From Liolophura sinensis (taxonomy: Eukaryota > Mollusca > Polyplacophora > Chitonida > Chitonidae): a stretch of 64,000 bases of DNA. The notes beneath the pieces were generated by a model, which was given only the letters and a program-made list of their open reading frames with translations, did no database searches and was not told where the DNA came from. Within the stretch, counting starts at the first letter, position 1. Each line of letters begins with the position of its first letter. Both the position numbers and the translations under genes were made by a program. The stretch lies in assembly GCF_032854445.1 (NCBI RefSeq), contig NC_088300.1, forward strand, positions 32,593,608-32,657,607, given 5' to 3'. Shown piece by piece: positions 23,731 through 36,500 of the stretch.

Positions 23731-26700
23731 ATGAAGCTTTTTCTGCAAACCACGATTTTGTGCTTTTTGATGACAGCTGGACTGTGTCATGGTAAGTCTG
23801 AAAAAACTTGATAAACAGGGGTACAAACGTTAAAATATGTTACTATGTTACATCTACCGATTCGAGACAAGCCTGTCACAAGTGAAACTTCATGGTTTTT
23901 AAATGTTTAAATTTTGATTTTAGTGAAACTTGCTTTTTAACAACTCATTTTTACATTTTGATTTATTTGATTGATTGATGCTTTACACCGTACAGTAGGA
24001 ATATTTCACTTTTATTTATTTATTTATTTAATTGGTGTTTTACGCCGTACTCAAGAATATCTCACTTATACGGCGGCGACCAGCATTATGGTGGGAGGAA
24101 ATCGGGCAGAGCACGGTGTAAACCCACGACCATCCGCAGGTTGCTGCAAGACCTTCCCACGTACGACCGGAGAGGAAGCCAGCATGAGCTGGACTTGAAC
24201 TCACAGCGACCACATTGGTGACAGGCTCCTGGGTCATTACGCTGCGCTAGCGTATTTCACTTTTACGACAGGCCCAGCATTATGGTGGGTGGAAACAAGG
24301 CAGAATCAAAGCGGTTGAAGACTTTCTCACTAAAACTCAAGTATACGTATTCATCGCAACAGTTACAGGCGTCATGTTACGACTGAAATTAATGTTTCTT
24401 GAAAAACACAGTCGAAGGACGTTTGTAATTTTTGACATATTTAACCACCCCATTGTTGCAGATGAATTCTACACGCTCAACGGATTCCTAGATTGGCTAG
24501 GTCAGTTTCAGTCTGCATACGTCAGCCCCAACACGGCTTATCGGAGCCGGGCCTCTATCAGAGAGGTGGCTCACGGGATTCGATCCCTCGTCCCCCAGTT
24601 TGACGACCTCAAGCATAAGTACCTGTTATTTGGCGTATATGGTTTAGTTACCAATCCTGACCATCTGGTAGGAGCTGACAAGTCAGCCGTGCCCAGCAAT
24701 CTATACAACGCGCAAACCGTCAGCAATGTACCAGAGAGCATTCGCAAACATTTGACACAAATTATGGACTTCAAGATCGAAAAGGAGGGACCAAGAAAGT
24801 ACAAGGCTGAGGGTATTACACAGGTGAAATACCCGGATGGTACAGCTGACACTATTGCAGCAGGTACGTACAGATAGTTCAGCTAGCATATTAAACCACC
24901 AGGCTTTCATCAACATTATCTCTTTGCGTTGTCCAAGACGTACTTTAAGATCTGATAATGGATGACTAGAAAGTTAATATGTACATGTTGATTTATCAAC
25001 ACGATCAACAGAGCAAAACCATTTCTGAGGAATATTTTTACACCTGTCATGCACCGGTCGTTCACACTGAACTCAAAGCTATTTCACTGTGTAAAAAAAG
25101 ATGGCCAGCTTTACAGCTAAAGTTAAATGCACATGGCGCGGTAACACACCATGTGCATAAAACCATTTGAAGCTTTGCTAATGTTAACTCATATGTTATA
25201 GCCTGAAGTGGTCCTTTCAGAAAAGTGAATGATTATAACTGAACGCCATGCAAGTGGATAACGTTTGTCATATCGTAGAGACCATCTCCTTATAACACTT
25301 AACCAAGAGTTTATAAAATGAATAGGTGTAGCATAGCAAGGATATGCTTTCATCTTGTCAGACCAGCGTTTCCTTTCGTTACTCAACCTTTAAAACAATA
25401 ATGAGTATGTGTGAGGAATCGGGGACGTTGACAGCATCGAATGATTATGGCTTCGCACCATTCTGGCAATATTTTAGCCAAATGGTGGCCAGATGGACAA
25501 TAGCGAAGTAAACCGTAAACTATTTTAAGCATGGCGTATATGTAGTTATCCGCTAAGGAAACAAAAGGAGATTCATGGTCACGGACAAAATTCTACATGA
25601 AACAAACTTCTCAAAGATCATGTACAGCTATCCATAGAAACATCATGGCAATTGGCTGAGGTTCCACAAAACCATCACAGACTGACTTGTTGTTCACATG
25701 GTAGTTACGAAGGTCTTACCAGAACAGCCCTTGTGGGACTGGTTGTTCACAACTGCCTTAAGACTTAATACCAGATTTTAAACTTTAATTTTTTAAACAA
25801 TATTTCACCTTAAAGGCGACGGTCTGCATTATGGTGGGAGAAAACCGGACAGATTCTACTTCAAACCAAGACTTCGGTATTTAATCTTGGCCCATACATA
25901 ACTGATGAAACCGTAAACATATATTACGATTTAGTACAGGTATTAGCAAGTACACTTTTGAACAACCTGACCCTAGTTTAATCTAACGGTTTATTTATTT
26001 ATTTTTGATTGGTGTTTTACGCCGTACTCAAGAATATTTCACTTATAGAACGGCAGCCAACATTATGGTGGGAGGAAACCCAGCAGAGCCCGGGGGAAAC
26101 CGGGAAACCGCATTGATGATAGGCTACTGGGCCATTACGCCCTTCTCTAACGGTTTAATCTATCTCAATGGATGACGACAAGGAATCAAGAGAGTGTGTA
26201 CACAAGACTGTTTATTTAACATACAAAGAGTAATTTCTACACTCATAGAACGAGAACAAGTATAAAATTCACCAGAAGGCATATACAAGCAGGCAGCGTA
26301 AGACACGTTAGCAAAAGCGAAGCTGCACAAACCAGCAGATGCTTCAGATTTATATACAAAAAAGTATTGCACAATAGAACCTTCAAATAACAATCAACCC
26401 AACTCACATCCTGGCATATAACCGTTTTGTGAACTGGAAACCCTGTTTTGCTTTAACTTTCTCAAAGTTTGAAGCCATCCAAACCTTTCCCTACACGGCG
26501 CTTGGGTTCAATGCTAAAACAGAATGCGACTCATAGTTCGCCAATTAAATGCATTTGCCAATAAAACCTTGTCCACATGGTACAGTTATCACCGCCATCT
26601 GTACGTACAACTATTTGTTCCACGAAGGTTGTAAGAGTCCATTTTCCACAGAATTGAAGCATTTCGCTATAACCGAAATAACCTGAATCGGACACAAATG

Positions 26701-28073
26701 AATTCCACCATTATTGCTCACACATCCGTGCATGTGTGTAATACAATATTCGGCATTTAAATATATGTACTTAGTCCTAGTAAAGGTACAAGTTCTTACA
26801 CGAGAACACCAGATATATAAAATGCACTGAACGCTATATATCAGTGCTAGTTGATTGTTTAACCACATCTCTTCGCGCATTGCCTAGAAACAATTCAGCA
26901 CAAGAAAATTGAGAGGCGCAGTGCCTAAATGGCGTCATCATTGTAGATGGATGCAGGAAGCGGGGTAGGAGCTGGAGATATGTAGATACACATTGTGTAC
27001 ACTCAGACAAAATTCCTCTTATTTTGTCAGGTTACCTGGTCATGGGAATTTGTGCAGGATTGGAGTACAACAGGGCCAGTAACTTTAACCTGGAGAGTAT
27101 CAACAACCTCGTGGCCACGACGATCGGGGAGCTTTTGGTGGCTTCCGCTCTGCGAAGCAGAAACGGTAGGCTGCAGGGGTTTTCTTTAATTTGGTAAACT
27201 AGCATAGGACCACTCCAATGGACCTATCAGGACCTTTAAAGGCACCAATGTTACGTCAAGCGAGCAAACACATTTATTGAATTTAGATGCACATCGTAAT
27301 CGGTATGTATAGAAACATTTTACATGAATGGCGTTGGAACATTATATTTTACATTACATTATCATATGTGACAACGCCGTGTATAAACCGTAAACTAAAC
27401 TACGCAGTCCGCAAAAACAGTACTTTACTCGCTTCCGGTAAATATATAAGGCATGGGTTCTTAAGACCTTATACCCGTGATCAAGGTTAAGCATCATGAG
27501 AACTTACAATACACATCCTATCTGTACTAATATGATGGAAGCAAACGCATAGTTTATACTGATCATCTCTGAATTCCATGATGCGAACAGTAACTATAAG
27601 AGTACGTTATTTTAGGTACACAAGGCAACTATGTCGGTCCTTCAGGAAGCTGGGATGACCCGAACATGCCTCACGAGTTTACCTTCAAGACGCCCCCAAC
27701 GGCAGCCACGGATCCCCAGGTAAAGGGAGCAGTGGATGGGTTCCTCATAGGGAAGAAGCTGTCCAAATTGGGCAAGAGAGACGGCTTCTCCTTGCCCCAG
27801 GTCATTCGCAAGTATTACCAGCAAGAAGCTAAGTACCGGTTTTACCTGTTCTATCAGAACATTGACCGGCTGGACCTGGAGGACGAGGTGTACCGATGCG
27901 CTAGGATCTGCTCCAGAGAAGAGGCATGTGGCACCAACGGGGTGTACGACTTGCGCATTGTCGACTGTCAACAAGACGACGAAAAACTGAAGCGGGCGGC
28001 AGATACCGCCGTCGATAGGTTCTACACCCGCTACCTCTTCTGGTCTGCTCCGCTGGACGTCGCCAAAGGGTAG
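23731..28073 (+). CDS. Secreted protein of unknown family, 351 residues
   Basis: Four exons join in frame: 23731-23791, 24462-24863, 27031-27165, 27616-28073 (TAG). All three introns are GT-AG and phase 1. Residues 1-20 form a signal peptide (MKLFLQTTILCFLMTAGLCH). The mature chain begins near DEFYTLNGFLDWLGQF. No membrane helix follows. Residues 22-154, from exon 2, contain no cysteine. The last exon is rich in charged and aromatic residues (IRKYYQQEAKYRFYLFYQN) and holds a cluster of four cysteines, RCARICSREEACG then IVDCQQ, that could form two disulfides. I do not recognise the family and give no function. Signal peptide, clean splicing, a TATA box and a poly(A) signal all argue that it is a real expressed gene. 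Confidence 0.87.
23958..24300 (-). mobile_element. Older SINE copy split by a younger SINE
   Basis: Fragments at 23958-24001 (tail, TTTACACCGTAC) and 24266-24300 (body, GACAGGCCCAGCATTATGG) belong to one SINE interrupted by the copy at 24015-24252. It lies in intron 1 of the secreted-protein gene. Confidence 0.85.
24015..24252 (-). mobile_element. SINE nested in a SINE, 13-bp target-site duplication
   Basis: A well-preserved copy, about 238 bp, flanked by perfect TATTTCACTTTTA at 24002-24014 and 24253-24265. It retains the B-box region and most of the tRNA-like head. It lies about 210 bp upstream of exon 2 of the secreted-protein gene. Confidence 0.93.
24864..27030 (+). other. Intron 2 of the secreted-protein gene
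   Basis: A 2.2-kb intron. It contains SINE remnants (25784-25850 and 25994-26145) and, near 25436-25500, a fragment reading GAATGATTATGGCTTCGCAC. That fragment resembles one at 59645-59715 and suggests another dispersed repeat. No further exon seen. Confidence 0.7.
25994..26145 (-). mobile_element. SINE with internal deletion and 12-bp target-site duplication
   Basis: Flanked by TCTAACGGTTTA at 25982-25993 and 26146-26157. The tail and body are present, then the copy jumps from GAGCCCGGGGGAAACC to the head region (GCATTGATGATAGGCTACTG), so the middle is deleted. Confidence 0.88.
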
Positions 28074-28268
28074 TGTGCTGCCGTTACAGGAGACAATCGT
28101 TGTGGACACGTCAATTAATTCACCATCATAGCGGCCAAAACATACCAAGCCGAAGCTTCAAAAACTGGTGACTGTGGATAAGGAATATGTTAAGGTACTA
28201 TACAAACGCTCTTTCATGTAGAGTGTCAACGTTATCAACAATCACGACAAACGTAACCCTTTTAGGTC

Positions 28269-28274
28269 AATAAA
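28269..28274 (+). terminator. Poly(A) signal of the secreted-protein gene
   Basis: AATAAA lies 196 bp after the TAG stop at 28071-28073, the first canonical signal downstream on +. Confidence 0.7.
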
Positions 28275-31200
28275 ATTAAAATAACAATAACTGAACCTTT
28301 TATGAGGGCTGCTGCTATTTAAAGTAGTTTGATTTCGAGTATAAAAACTTACAAGGCAACGATCAGTTGTGATTATTACAACCACAGCGACGTCCAAGAC
28401 GGGATCATCTTCTTTTCTTGTTCAGCCGTAAGATACAGTCCCGAAAATGTTGGTACGTTGTAACATAAAAGTTTGACATGATAATATCTTTAGTCTGTTC
28501 GCAGGACTCCGTTTGATAAAAACTGCCTGATAATAATCAAGTAACTAATCTCCGCGGCTTTCGTTGCCATAAGCGTTATTGTTGAAGTTACCTACACATA
28601 TACATGTATACCAGCAAATTTTAAAAAAGCACAACGTCTGTCTGGCTAAAAACATGAGATATCATTAATTTTATATACAGCCATAGCAAAAACGAGTACA
28701 GAAAAATAAATAAAAAAACATACCAAAATTTATGCACGCAAGACTGGAGATCAATAAGAAAGTTACGAAAATGAGAAATCTCGACAAAGAGGATTCAAAG
28801 GTTTGCTATCGGTTTTGGTCCGTTTCAAGAAACGTTTTAAGTTCTTCAGCTCTGAAACCGGTCCCAGTCACGTAAGACACGATTCACCTCCAGTATATGG
28901 TTATACACAAAACCCAGTACAGTGAACTCATCTATACTTCTTGGATCTGTGTTTCAAACTTGACACAAGTATATACTATAAGATGAAATCGCTTCTTGTA
29001 TTCAATGGCACATTCCATACAGCCGTGAAAATTTGAAACTTCTTCACAATGCTTCGTGTTTGATAAATGAAGTTGAAATTTAGATACATTTGTTCGAATA
29101 TAGCACTGATAAGGTGAAGAAAATTTTCATTCTGAAGCCGAAAAATAAGATCGTATTTCAAATCTGGACTCCTGTCAGAGTCCTTTGTGGAATTGGCTTT
29201 GTGGAATCGGTCCCCGTATATGAATACAAAGACGCAGAGCGTATAAAGAGTTTCAGAAAACACCAAAAATGAGATCACAGTAAATCCCATACCGCTTAAC
29301 ATGGATTAATGTTGGATATATCTTATCGGACAGGTACTAAGTATAAGCCTAACCCGCCTGACACAAATCCACCCCCAAGCCGAGCATTATTTGCTTTGTA
29401 AATTATGTGTCTTTTCTGGAGCATGCGGAGATCAAACGGGAACAGACTGTGTTTTTTTTGTCTCACCAGATGGCCCTATAATATGAAGAAAAAGAGACTG
29501 GGCATACAAGTCATGACAGTGGAGAATAATATCTGTCCATCCCCTTGAGACTCATTTACACCAGGCGAGCTTCACATTATTCCGTTTTGGGTGAAAACTG
29601 TAAATCTCAAACAATGAAGTGCTTATAACAAACAAGTGCTCAAAAGTCAGTACCACTGAACCTACCACTGAACCAACCACTGTCCATCCATATACTGGTT
29701 TCCAGTTCTTGTAGATCGACAAGATGTAGTTACAAGAAGTTCTGATCGTTCTCCCAGACCAAATTAAAACGATAAACTTGGTTTGCTCAAGTAGCGTCTT
29801 GGTTAGTTCGTATGTTCTGAGTTTTGAGCACTTATATACAATTCACATAGAGTATCCACCTCAACATATGCAAAACTTGTTGACATACATTAGCTAGCCA
29901 GAACTTATGCATAAATTAAAAGAGGGACAAATATAACAATAAACTAAGCTTAGATATATGAAGCACTCAGATAGGTATACTAAGGGGAATATGAAAATAA
30001 TTAAAACAAAAAACATGAACAGACAATGAAAATGGCACAACACTAAGATGCCGGAATAGAAGCACGTGATGATCAAAACTATACCACTTATGGTGGAAGT
30101 ATATGTATGTGCAATTCAGGATAAAGAAATCAGGAAAAAAAAAAAACAAACAAACAAAAAAAAAACACCAGTGTTCTCAAATCTCTGAAGAAAGTCTGAG
30201 AACGCAGTATTCTCTAATTAGTAGATCTATTTGATTACTGTTTTAATCATCCTAGGATACATGATATGTGGTCTATCATAACCAGGGACTGTGTCAGACT
30301 TGTATATTATGACAAGAGCAAGATTTGTGAGATACAGAATATAGTATTCCCAAAAACATGTACTTGTGTGAGGTAACCTTCAAGTGACTACCGTAAGACA
30401 AAAATCTGAATCGACAAAACAGTACTCCACAAGACTACCACAAATGACCATTGCATTACAATCAAATGCAAAATTCATCTGGTATTGCAAAAATGAAATG
30501 CAAAATTCACACAACTTATTAAAAATAATACATTAAAGTTCACAATACTTGCATTACGAAATGCAAGTTTCATGCAAATTATCACCAAACTCTCTACAAG
30601 CTAATGCAACACTAGACCACAATGACCTTTATATTGCTTTCTGCAATGAGTGATTATTTGTCTACAAGCTCTCCCTCCAACGAATCTCACATCACATCTG
30701 ATTGGTCTTTTGACTTTGTTGCTAACGGATACAAGATTAACCCCCTCCCCCCCCCCCAAAAAAAATCGTAAAACCTAACCAATATAAAATAAGCTAGCAA
30801 GGCAGTGGTGCAGCTCAAGTTTACCTTAAAAACTTCACGCAGGGACAGGGTGTTTTTGGCATGCTGTGACTAGGTGTAACTTCCACATTATTTTGCACAA
30901 ACATTTACAACGACAACAAAACTATAACTTGGCTGAAAGTTCCCACAAATAATACACCATATTGAAATAAACCTCACAGTGTATGTAAAAGTCTCTGGGA
31001 TTCTACTCCAAACGAACTTGATGCATCCCATTTATTTATTTACACACTTTTGTACAGGTAAATGACACGAATGAAATTTATATTGGATCTACTATTTCTT
31101 CAAGTTTTAAACATTTTTTTTTTATGTTTATTTAAAAAAATTTCATCTCGCTGTTTTTGCTTATCGGTGAATTTTGTATGCTAATAATAATGGGATACAT

Positions 31201-33339
31201 CCAAGTATAAGAGAGCACTGTATATGAATATGTTCGTATATATACAAGGAATATTTTACATGACTAAACAGCTTACAATATTTGTGTATAACCTATCAAT
31301 TCTAGTGCTTACAGCAGCTCAATATCATGGACAATACTAAGAAACCTTTCAAAATATAATCGAAATTGAACAATGTAAAAAATTGTAAAGGAAACGTAAA
31401 TCTCCATCACAACCATTGCAAACTGCTTATGTTTACTCATAAGTAGCTATAAACCTATCAACCAGCTCATCCACAGCTTTTTGATCTTACTGTGATCAAA
31501 GCATAACACACATTCAAACGAGAACAACAACAACACTGGAATTTTAAAAAATCCATTTCTACACCGAATGTCTTATTTGGACTTGATTCTGGAGATCTTT
31601 TCAAATACAATACGGTAGTTAAAAAAACAACACACACACACACACACACACAAAAAACAATGGGTACCAGGTAAACTGGTTTACCAAGTCAGTACTCTTA
31701 TTACAAACCAGCAACAAACTATACAATTTTTTCCCCACAATATATACATACACTTACTGTTAAAAATTCATAATGACACATGGTTATCCAGTGCAAGAAG
31801 TAAAACAGCAGATTATGGAGAACTTCTACAGGTCTGAGTCCAATTTCACAAAACTTTTCGTCCCTTTTACTCATATAACATATTGCTTTTATGGCAATAT
31901 AACCTATGTAGACCTCATGTATGAAAAAAAGGTCACCAAAAATTTTATGAAAATGGCCTCAACTTGGATTATATTGATAAAGAGCCCTTCAGTGACAAAG
32001 GGCCGTCTCTTTACTGCACTTCACCTACAATCACCTATTTCAAGCACCATATTTTGCTTGCTTCTGATTGATTCATCCACACAATAGGGCAACTTCAGAG
32101 TTTCTTGCGGTGTTTGATTAAATTCTTATCGGATAAGCTTAAGTGTTGGCATCAATTTAAGGCCTGTGTGTAGTGCATGTTTACATACCAAAATAGACAG
32201 TAAAATGTATAGGAGTAATATTTTCACAACTGCATCATTACAAAACTGACAAAATCCAGGTTTACCTATATCTACCTGAAGAGTAATCACCAACTTATAT
32301 AAGGCTTTTGATCATATGTCAAGGAGTTAATGAATTTATCTCTGAATGTACCAGAGGCATAGGTGCATGACTTTTGATACAATATGTTCATAAAAATAGC
32401 ACAGATAAACTTGTACTAGAATTCTCTCCATTTAAATATGTATACATGTAATTTCAAAGACTATTGGTCCACAATATTTTCAACAAGAATGTACGCTTTG
32501 GGATCAAGACTGATTTAAAAATATTATACAAAAAAACAATACTAGTTCCATATCATCAATGTAATTAAACTACCAAAAACTGCTGTGCACAATTACGAAG
32601 GAAAGTGGTTCATAAGTTTGTTGAAAATTGAGATGTGAGCACTGGAGACCAAGGAAGTATCAAAAAGACAAAACATTGATAATCTCAGTCAGTGATGTAT
32701 GGCCTCTTGCATGTACGTACATATACACAGAAGAACGGTCAAATGTGGTGTGGGCATTGAACATTGAAATAAACGCTGTGTATTATTTCCAGCTTGACTA
32801 TATTTCAACATTACATACATCATGTGTTCAAGCATGTTTTGATTCTTAGCCCCCCCCCCCCCAAACCCCCATACCCCCCTCCAAATTGGTGCACCCACAA
32901 GTTGTATGCCCTAGTTATCCAAGGTATTGCATGTATGCCACTATAAAAGGCTGCCTGGTAATTTCTGAGCCATAACATATTAAATGGTGTTTAAATACAT
33001 GTACCTCAATAGGTGATGACAAAAGGAAAACTGACAACAGTCTGTCATGTTCTACATCTACATGTACACTGGCCTGACTTCAGTGATGCATGTATTATGA
33101 TGCTGAACAACACAGCAAAGGAATGAAATATTTGTCTCCTCAAACAAATTTGACCTTCAAAAATAAACCTTGTTAAGTCACAAAAACAAATCTTGGTTAT
33201 GTAGCTAAACAGGAAGCTTACCCTTCTTGAAGACAGAGTATTTGAACATGACAACAAAAAATCTTGGCTAACCAGCACACAATAAGGAACAGAACCTTAT
33301 GTTTTTTGATCAAACAAAAACAACTGGCCGCTGTCAACC
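28275..33339. other. Convergent intergenic region, part likely 3' UTR of the minus-strand gene
   Basis: No coding exon recognised on either strand. The first canonical minus-strand AATAAA below the stop of gene 3 appears as overlapping TTTATT at 31031-31040, which would give a 3' UTR of up to about 2.3 kb. A (CA)n microsatellite is at 31629-31651 and C-runs at 30745-30758 and 32850-32878. Confidence 0.45.
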
Positions 33340-33548
33340 TCAAAACCGCTGAAAGCCACTGCTGGATTTCGACCTGACTTTTCGCCTCCGATCGAGCAAA
33401 GCAATGAGGAGCAGTGAGACGACGGCCAGAAACGACCCTCCGATGATGGCACCCACAGCACCTGATCCTCCTCTCCCAGACAACTTCTGATCCAGCCACA
33501 ACTGGTAGGCCGACCTTGAACAGTCCTTAAATGGCCTTGTGTCATTCT
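33340..33548 (-). other. Last exon: membrane helix and basic tail
   Basis: Begins ENDTRPFKDCSRSAYQLWL, then a glycine-rich lead GRGGSGAVGAIIGG, a helix of about 20 hydrophobic residues and a stop-transfer motif DRRRKVRSK. Ends GFQRF. This predicts a type I topology with a short cytoplasmic tail. Confidence 0.85.
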
Positions 33549-36500
33549 CTGGAGGAAAAAAAAAAAACAAATCAAGAATAGAAAAAGAATCAAGAATATG
33601 TCAATTACAGTAAAATCACATAGAATTTCTCAAACATTACAAAGCAGGGAGATTAGTTTGTGAAAAATTCCAGGAAATTATAGTCAATTAACTGTAAATT
33701 GATTACAGCACATGATAAAGATGTCAAATTTCCAGGCATTTTTACTGCTTTTTCAGGCTCCAAATTCTCATTTCCATGTACATCAATAAATAAACTTGTT
33801 TGATGTGTTTATTACTTACATGTACCTCATATGAGAATAAAACAATTTTACATACATAAAACAATTCTACATACATAAAACAAATTTTTCTCATTTTTAA
33901 AAGTTTTGACATTAGAATCTATTAATAGTCACTTGTTGACAGCTAAATTGAGAAATGTCAGTCCTGATTTCCCCCAAGTCTCTGCAGGCCTTCATCTTAC
34001 CTGTGACTGTAACAGTCATGTAAAGGGAATTATTACAGTTCTGCTCAGATGCATAATAAAACTCCCCGGGCTCTTTCATGTCTAACTGAACCTGTCCACT
34101 CGTCATTTTGGGATGGAGTGGGGCGGCAACCATTCTGGCATCAGAGAAGTCACATGACCTGTACTGGATCTGAAATGAAGCCCCAAAATAATTAATTTTG
34201 TAACAATATTTTTCATATTTATTTACACACAAAAGACTTCTTTGTAAATGTCATTTAAATTTGATTAAAATTAAAGCTCCCATATATAGTCAACAAATTT
34301 GCATTGAAGAAGGCAAAACTGAGTTTGTAGTGCACAAAATGAAATCCGAATTTAAAATTCATAATTGGAATAAAGTGTTTAACTATTCTTGATGAGAGGT
34401 TAGAGTAAATTATTTGATTGCTGTTTAATACTCAAGAATTTTGCACTCATATACATGTAATGAGAGCCATTTTGTGTGTGTGTGCGCGGAGGGGGGGGGG
34501 GGAGGGGCAGAAACAAGTATGCGCCCCACTCTTAACCACTCAACACCTGCTTCCATGAGAGGTTAGAGGTAGACCAGACAGAAATACCCTAACTCCTCAA
34601 CATTTTCACATGTGAAAGGGCAGCTTTTCAGTTTAATTTATACACCTTTTTAATCTGATTTAGGAGACACACAAATAATGCCTTCAGAAAATGATTCAAT
34701 TATCTTCCAATAATTTGTCAGCAGTGTTTTAAAAGGATGTCTCTGGGAAGAACAAGACAGTTTTTGAAGAAAGGTAACTCTCCCAGGTGTGGAGATTGGC
34801 CTTACCCTATTTGGTAGCCGATAGATCGTCTCATTCTGTCCATACGTGAAGATGACAACATCCCCTACTACAACATTGAGTCCATCCAGTGGTGCGTTTT
34901 GCAAATCCCACGCAACATTGAAACGAGACTGGAAAATAAAAAAAACGCACAAGGACATTAGACCATGTCTGTTCACTGATGATTAAGGCCGCTCCATCTT
35001 TCCACAGTATGTTTAAAATGATACCAATGTAGCATTAAAGCCAAGTCATTCATACTTCTGACAAGTTATGCCAGTTAATATGCCTTTTAAAAGAAAACAC
35101 AATAGATGGCACAACTTTAGTTATTTTGGAAGAGGATGGAAAGAGCCAGAGTCAATTTGTTTTGATGTGTTTGGTAACTCTATACATCAACTTTTAATTG
35201 AATTCTTATGATGCCAAGGGATATGCAATATTAAGAGAAATTAGAAATCTGATGTTGTGTCACTTGTACCGCATGACCATATGGCTAAAAGCCAAACCAA
35301 TGTCTGGATGATGTCAACTGAAACACGTACATTTTCGTATTGCAGAAGTAACATGCGCCTGGTTGATAAAAATTGATAACATAGATACGCTTTCTGTTTT
35401 ACAGTTGTCTTTTCTTTGAAAAAAAAAGGGTGAAATAATAAGGATGAAGATAATCTTGGCTGCTTTCCTTATTTATAAACAATTTACTTATTTATTTATT
35501 TGATTGGTGTTTTACGCCGTACTCAAGAATGCTGGCAGCCATCATTATGGTGGGTGGAAACCGGGCAGAGTCCAGGGGATACCCACGGCCATCCGCAGGT
35601 TGCTGGCAGACCTTCCCACGTACAGCCGGAGAGGAAGCCAGCATGAGCTAGACTTGAACTCACAGCGATCGCATTTATGAGAGGCTTCTGGGTCATTACA
35701 CCGCGCTAGCGCACTAACCAACTGAGCCATGGATGCCCTATAAACAATTTACAAGCTAGCACTGTATGGTTTGCATGACTTAGAGGATTCCATGGAAACT
35801 AATATTTTCAATCATTTCCACTTTTGCTTAATGTTGCGTCATAATTTAACAAAGCAATCCCAGTTATCTCTTATCCTTATTGTTAAAACTTTTAAAAGTA
35901 TAACATAGTGATGACCTAAAAACCAACATATAAGACACTTTACTAGTCCTTTTAATAGTCATTCCAATACCCAATACAGCTTTACTTTTCATTCATCAAA
36001 ATAACAGGAATATGTTCACATAAGATCAGGAAAACTGTACAAAAGCAAATCAAGATTATAGATAATTCATTTATAGCAATTAATTTCAGTCAAATTTCTC
36101 TCTGAACTAGAGCAGTTATTTAAGGACAAAATGCTATACCAGTTTAACTAAAGACATACTACTCTACATGAACATAAATTTCATCTGTGACCAACTTGCC
36201 CATTTTTCCTGGTTCTGAGAGTTTCATGGCTTTTAGAAAAAGGTTTTGAAGTTTGCTAGAAACCTGGGATGATATTCTACTGTAAACTTGCAAGTTTCAC
36301 TGCCAAAGAAATGAACTTTTCTGGGTGAAATGTTAGGTCACTTAGGGCAAGCATAGCTAATTATCTCTTTACACTGAAAAAAGATAATGAGTTTGTCACC
36401 TATATATCTTCATTTTTACTATCAGTTGCACTATTTTTTCACTGATATCATAACAATGTCTCTGCTTAGAAGGACGCATTCAGCAATGCTCACTCCAGCA

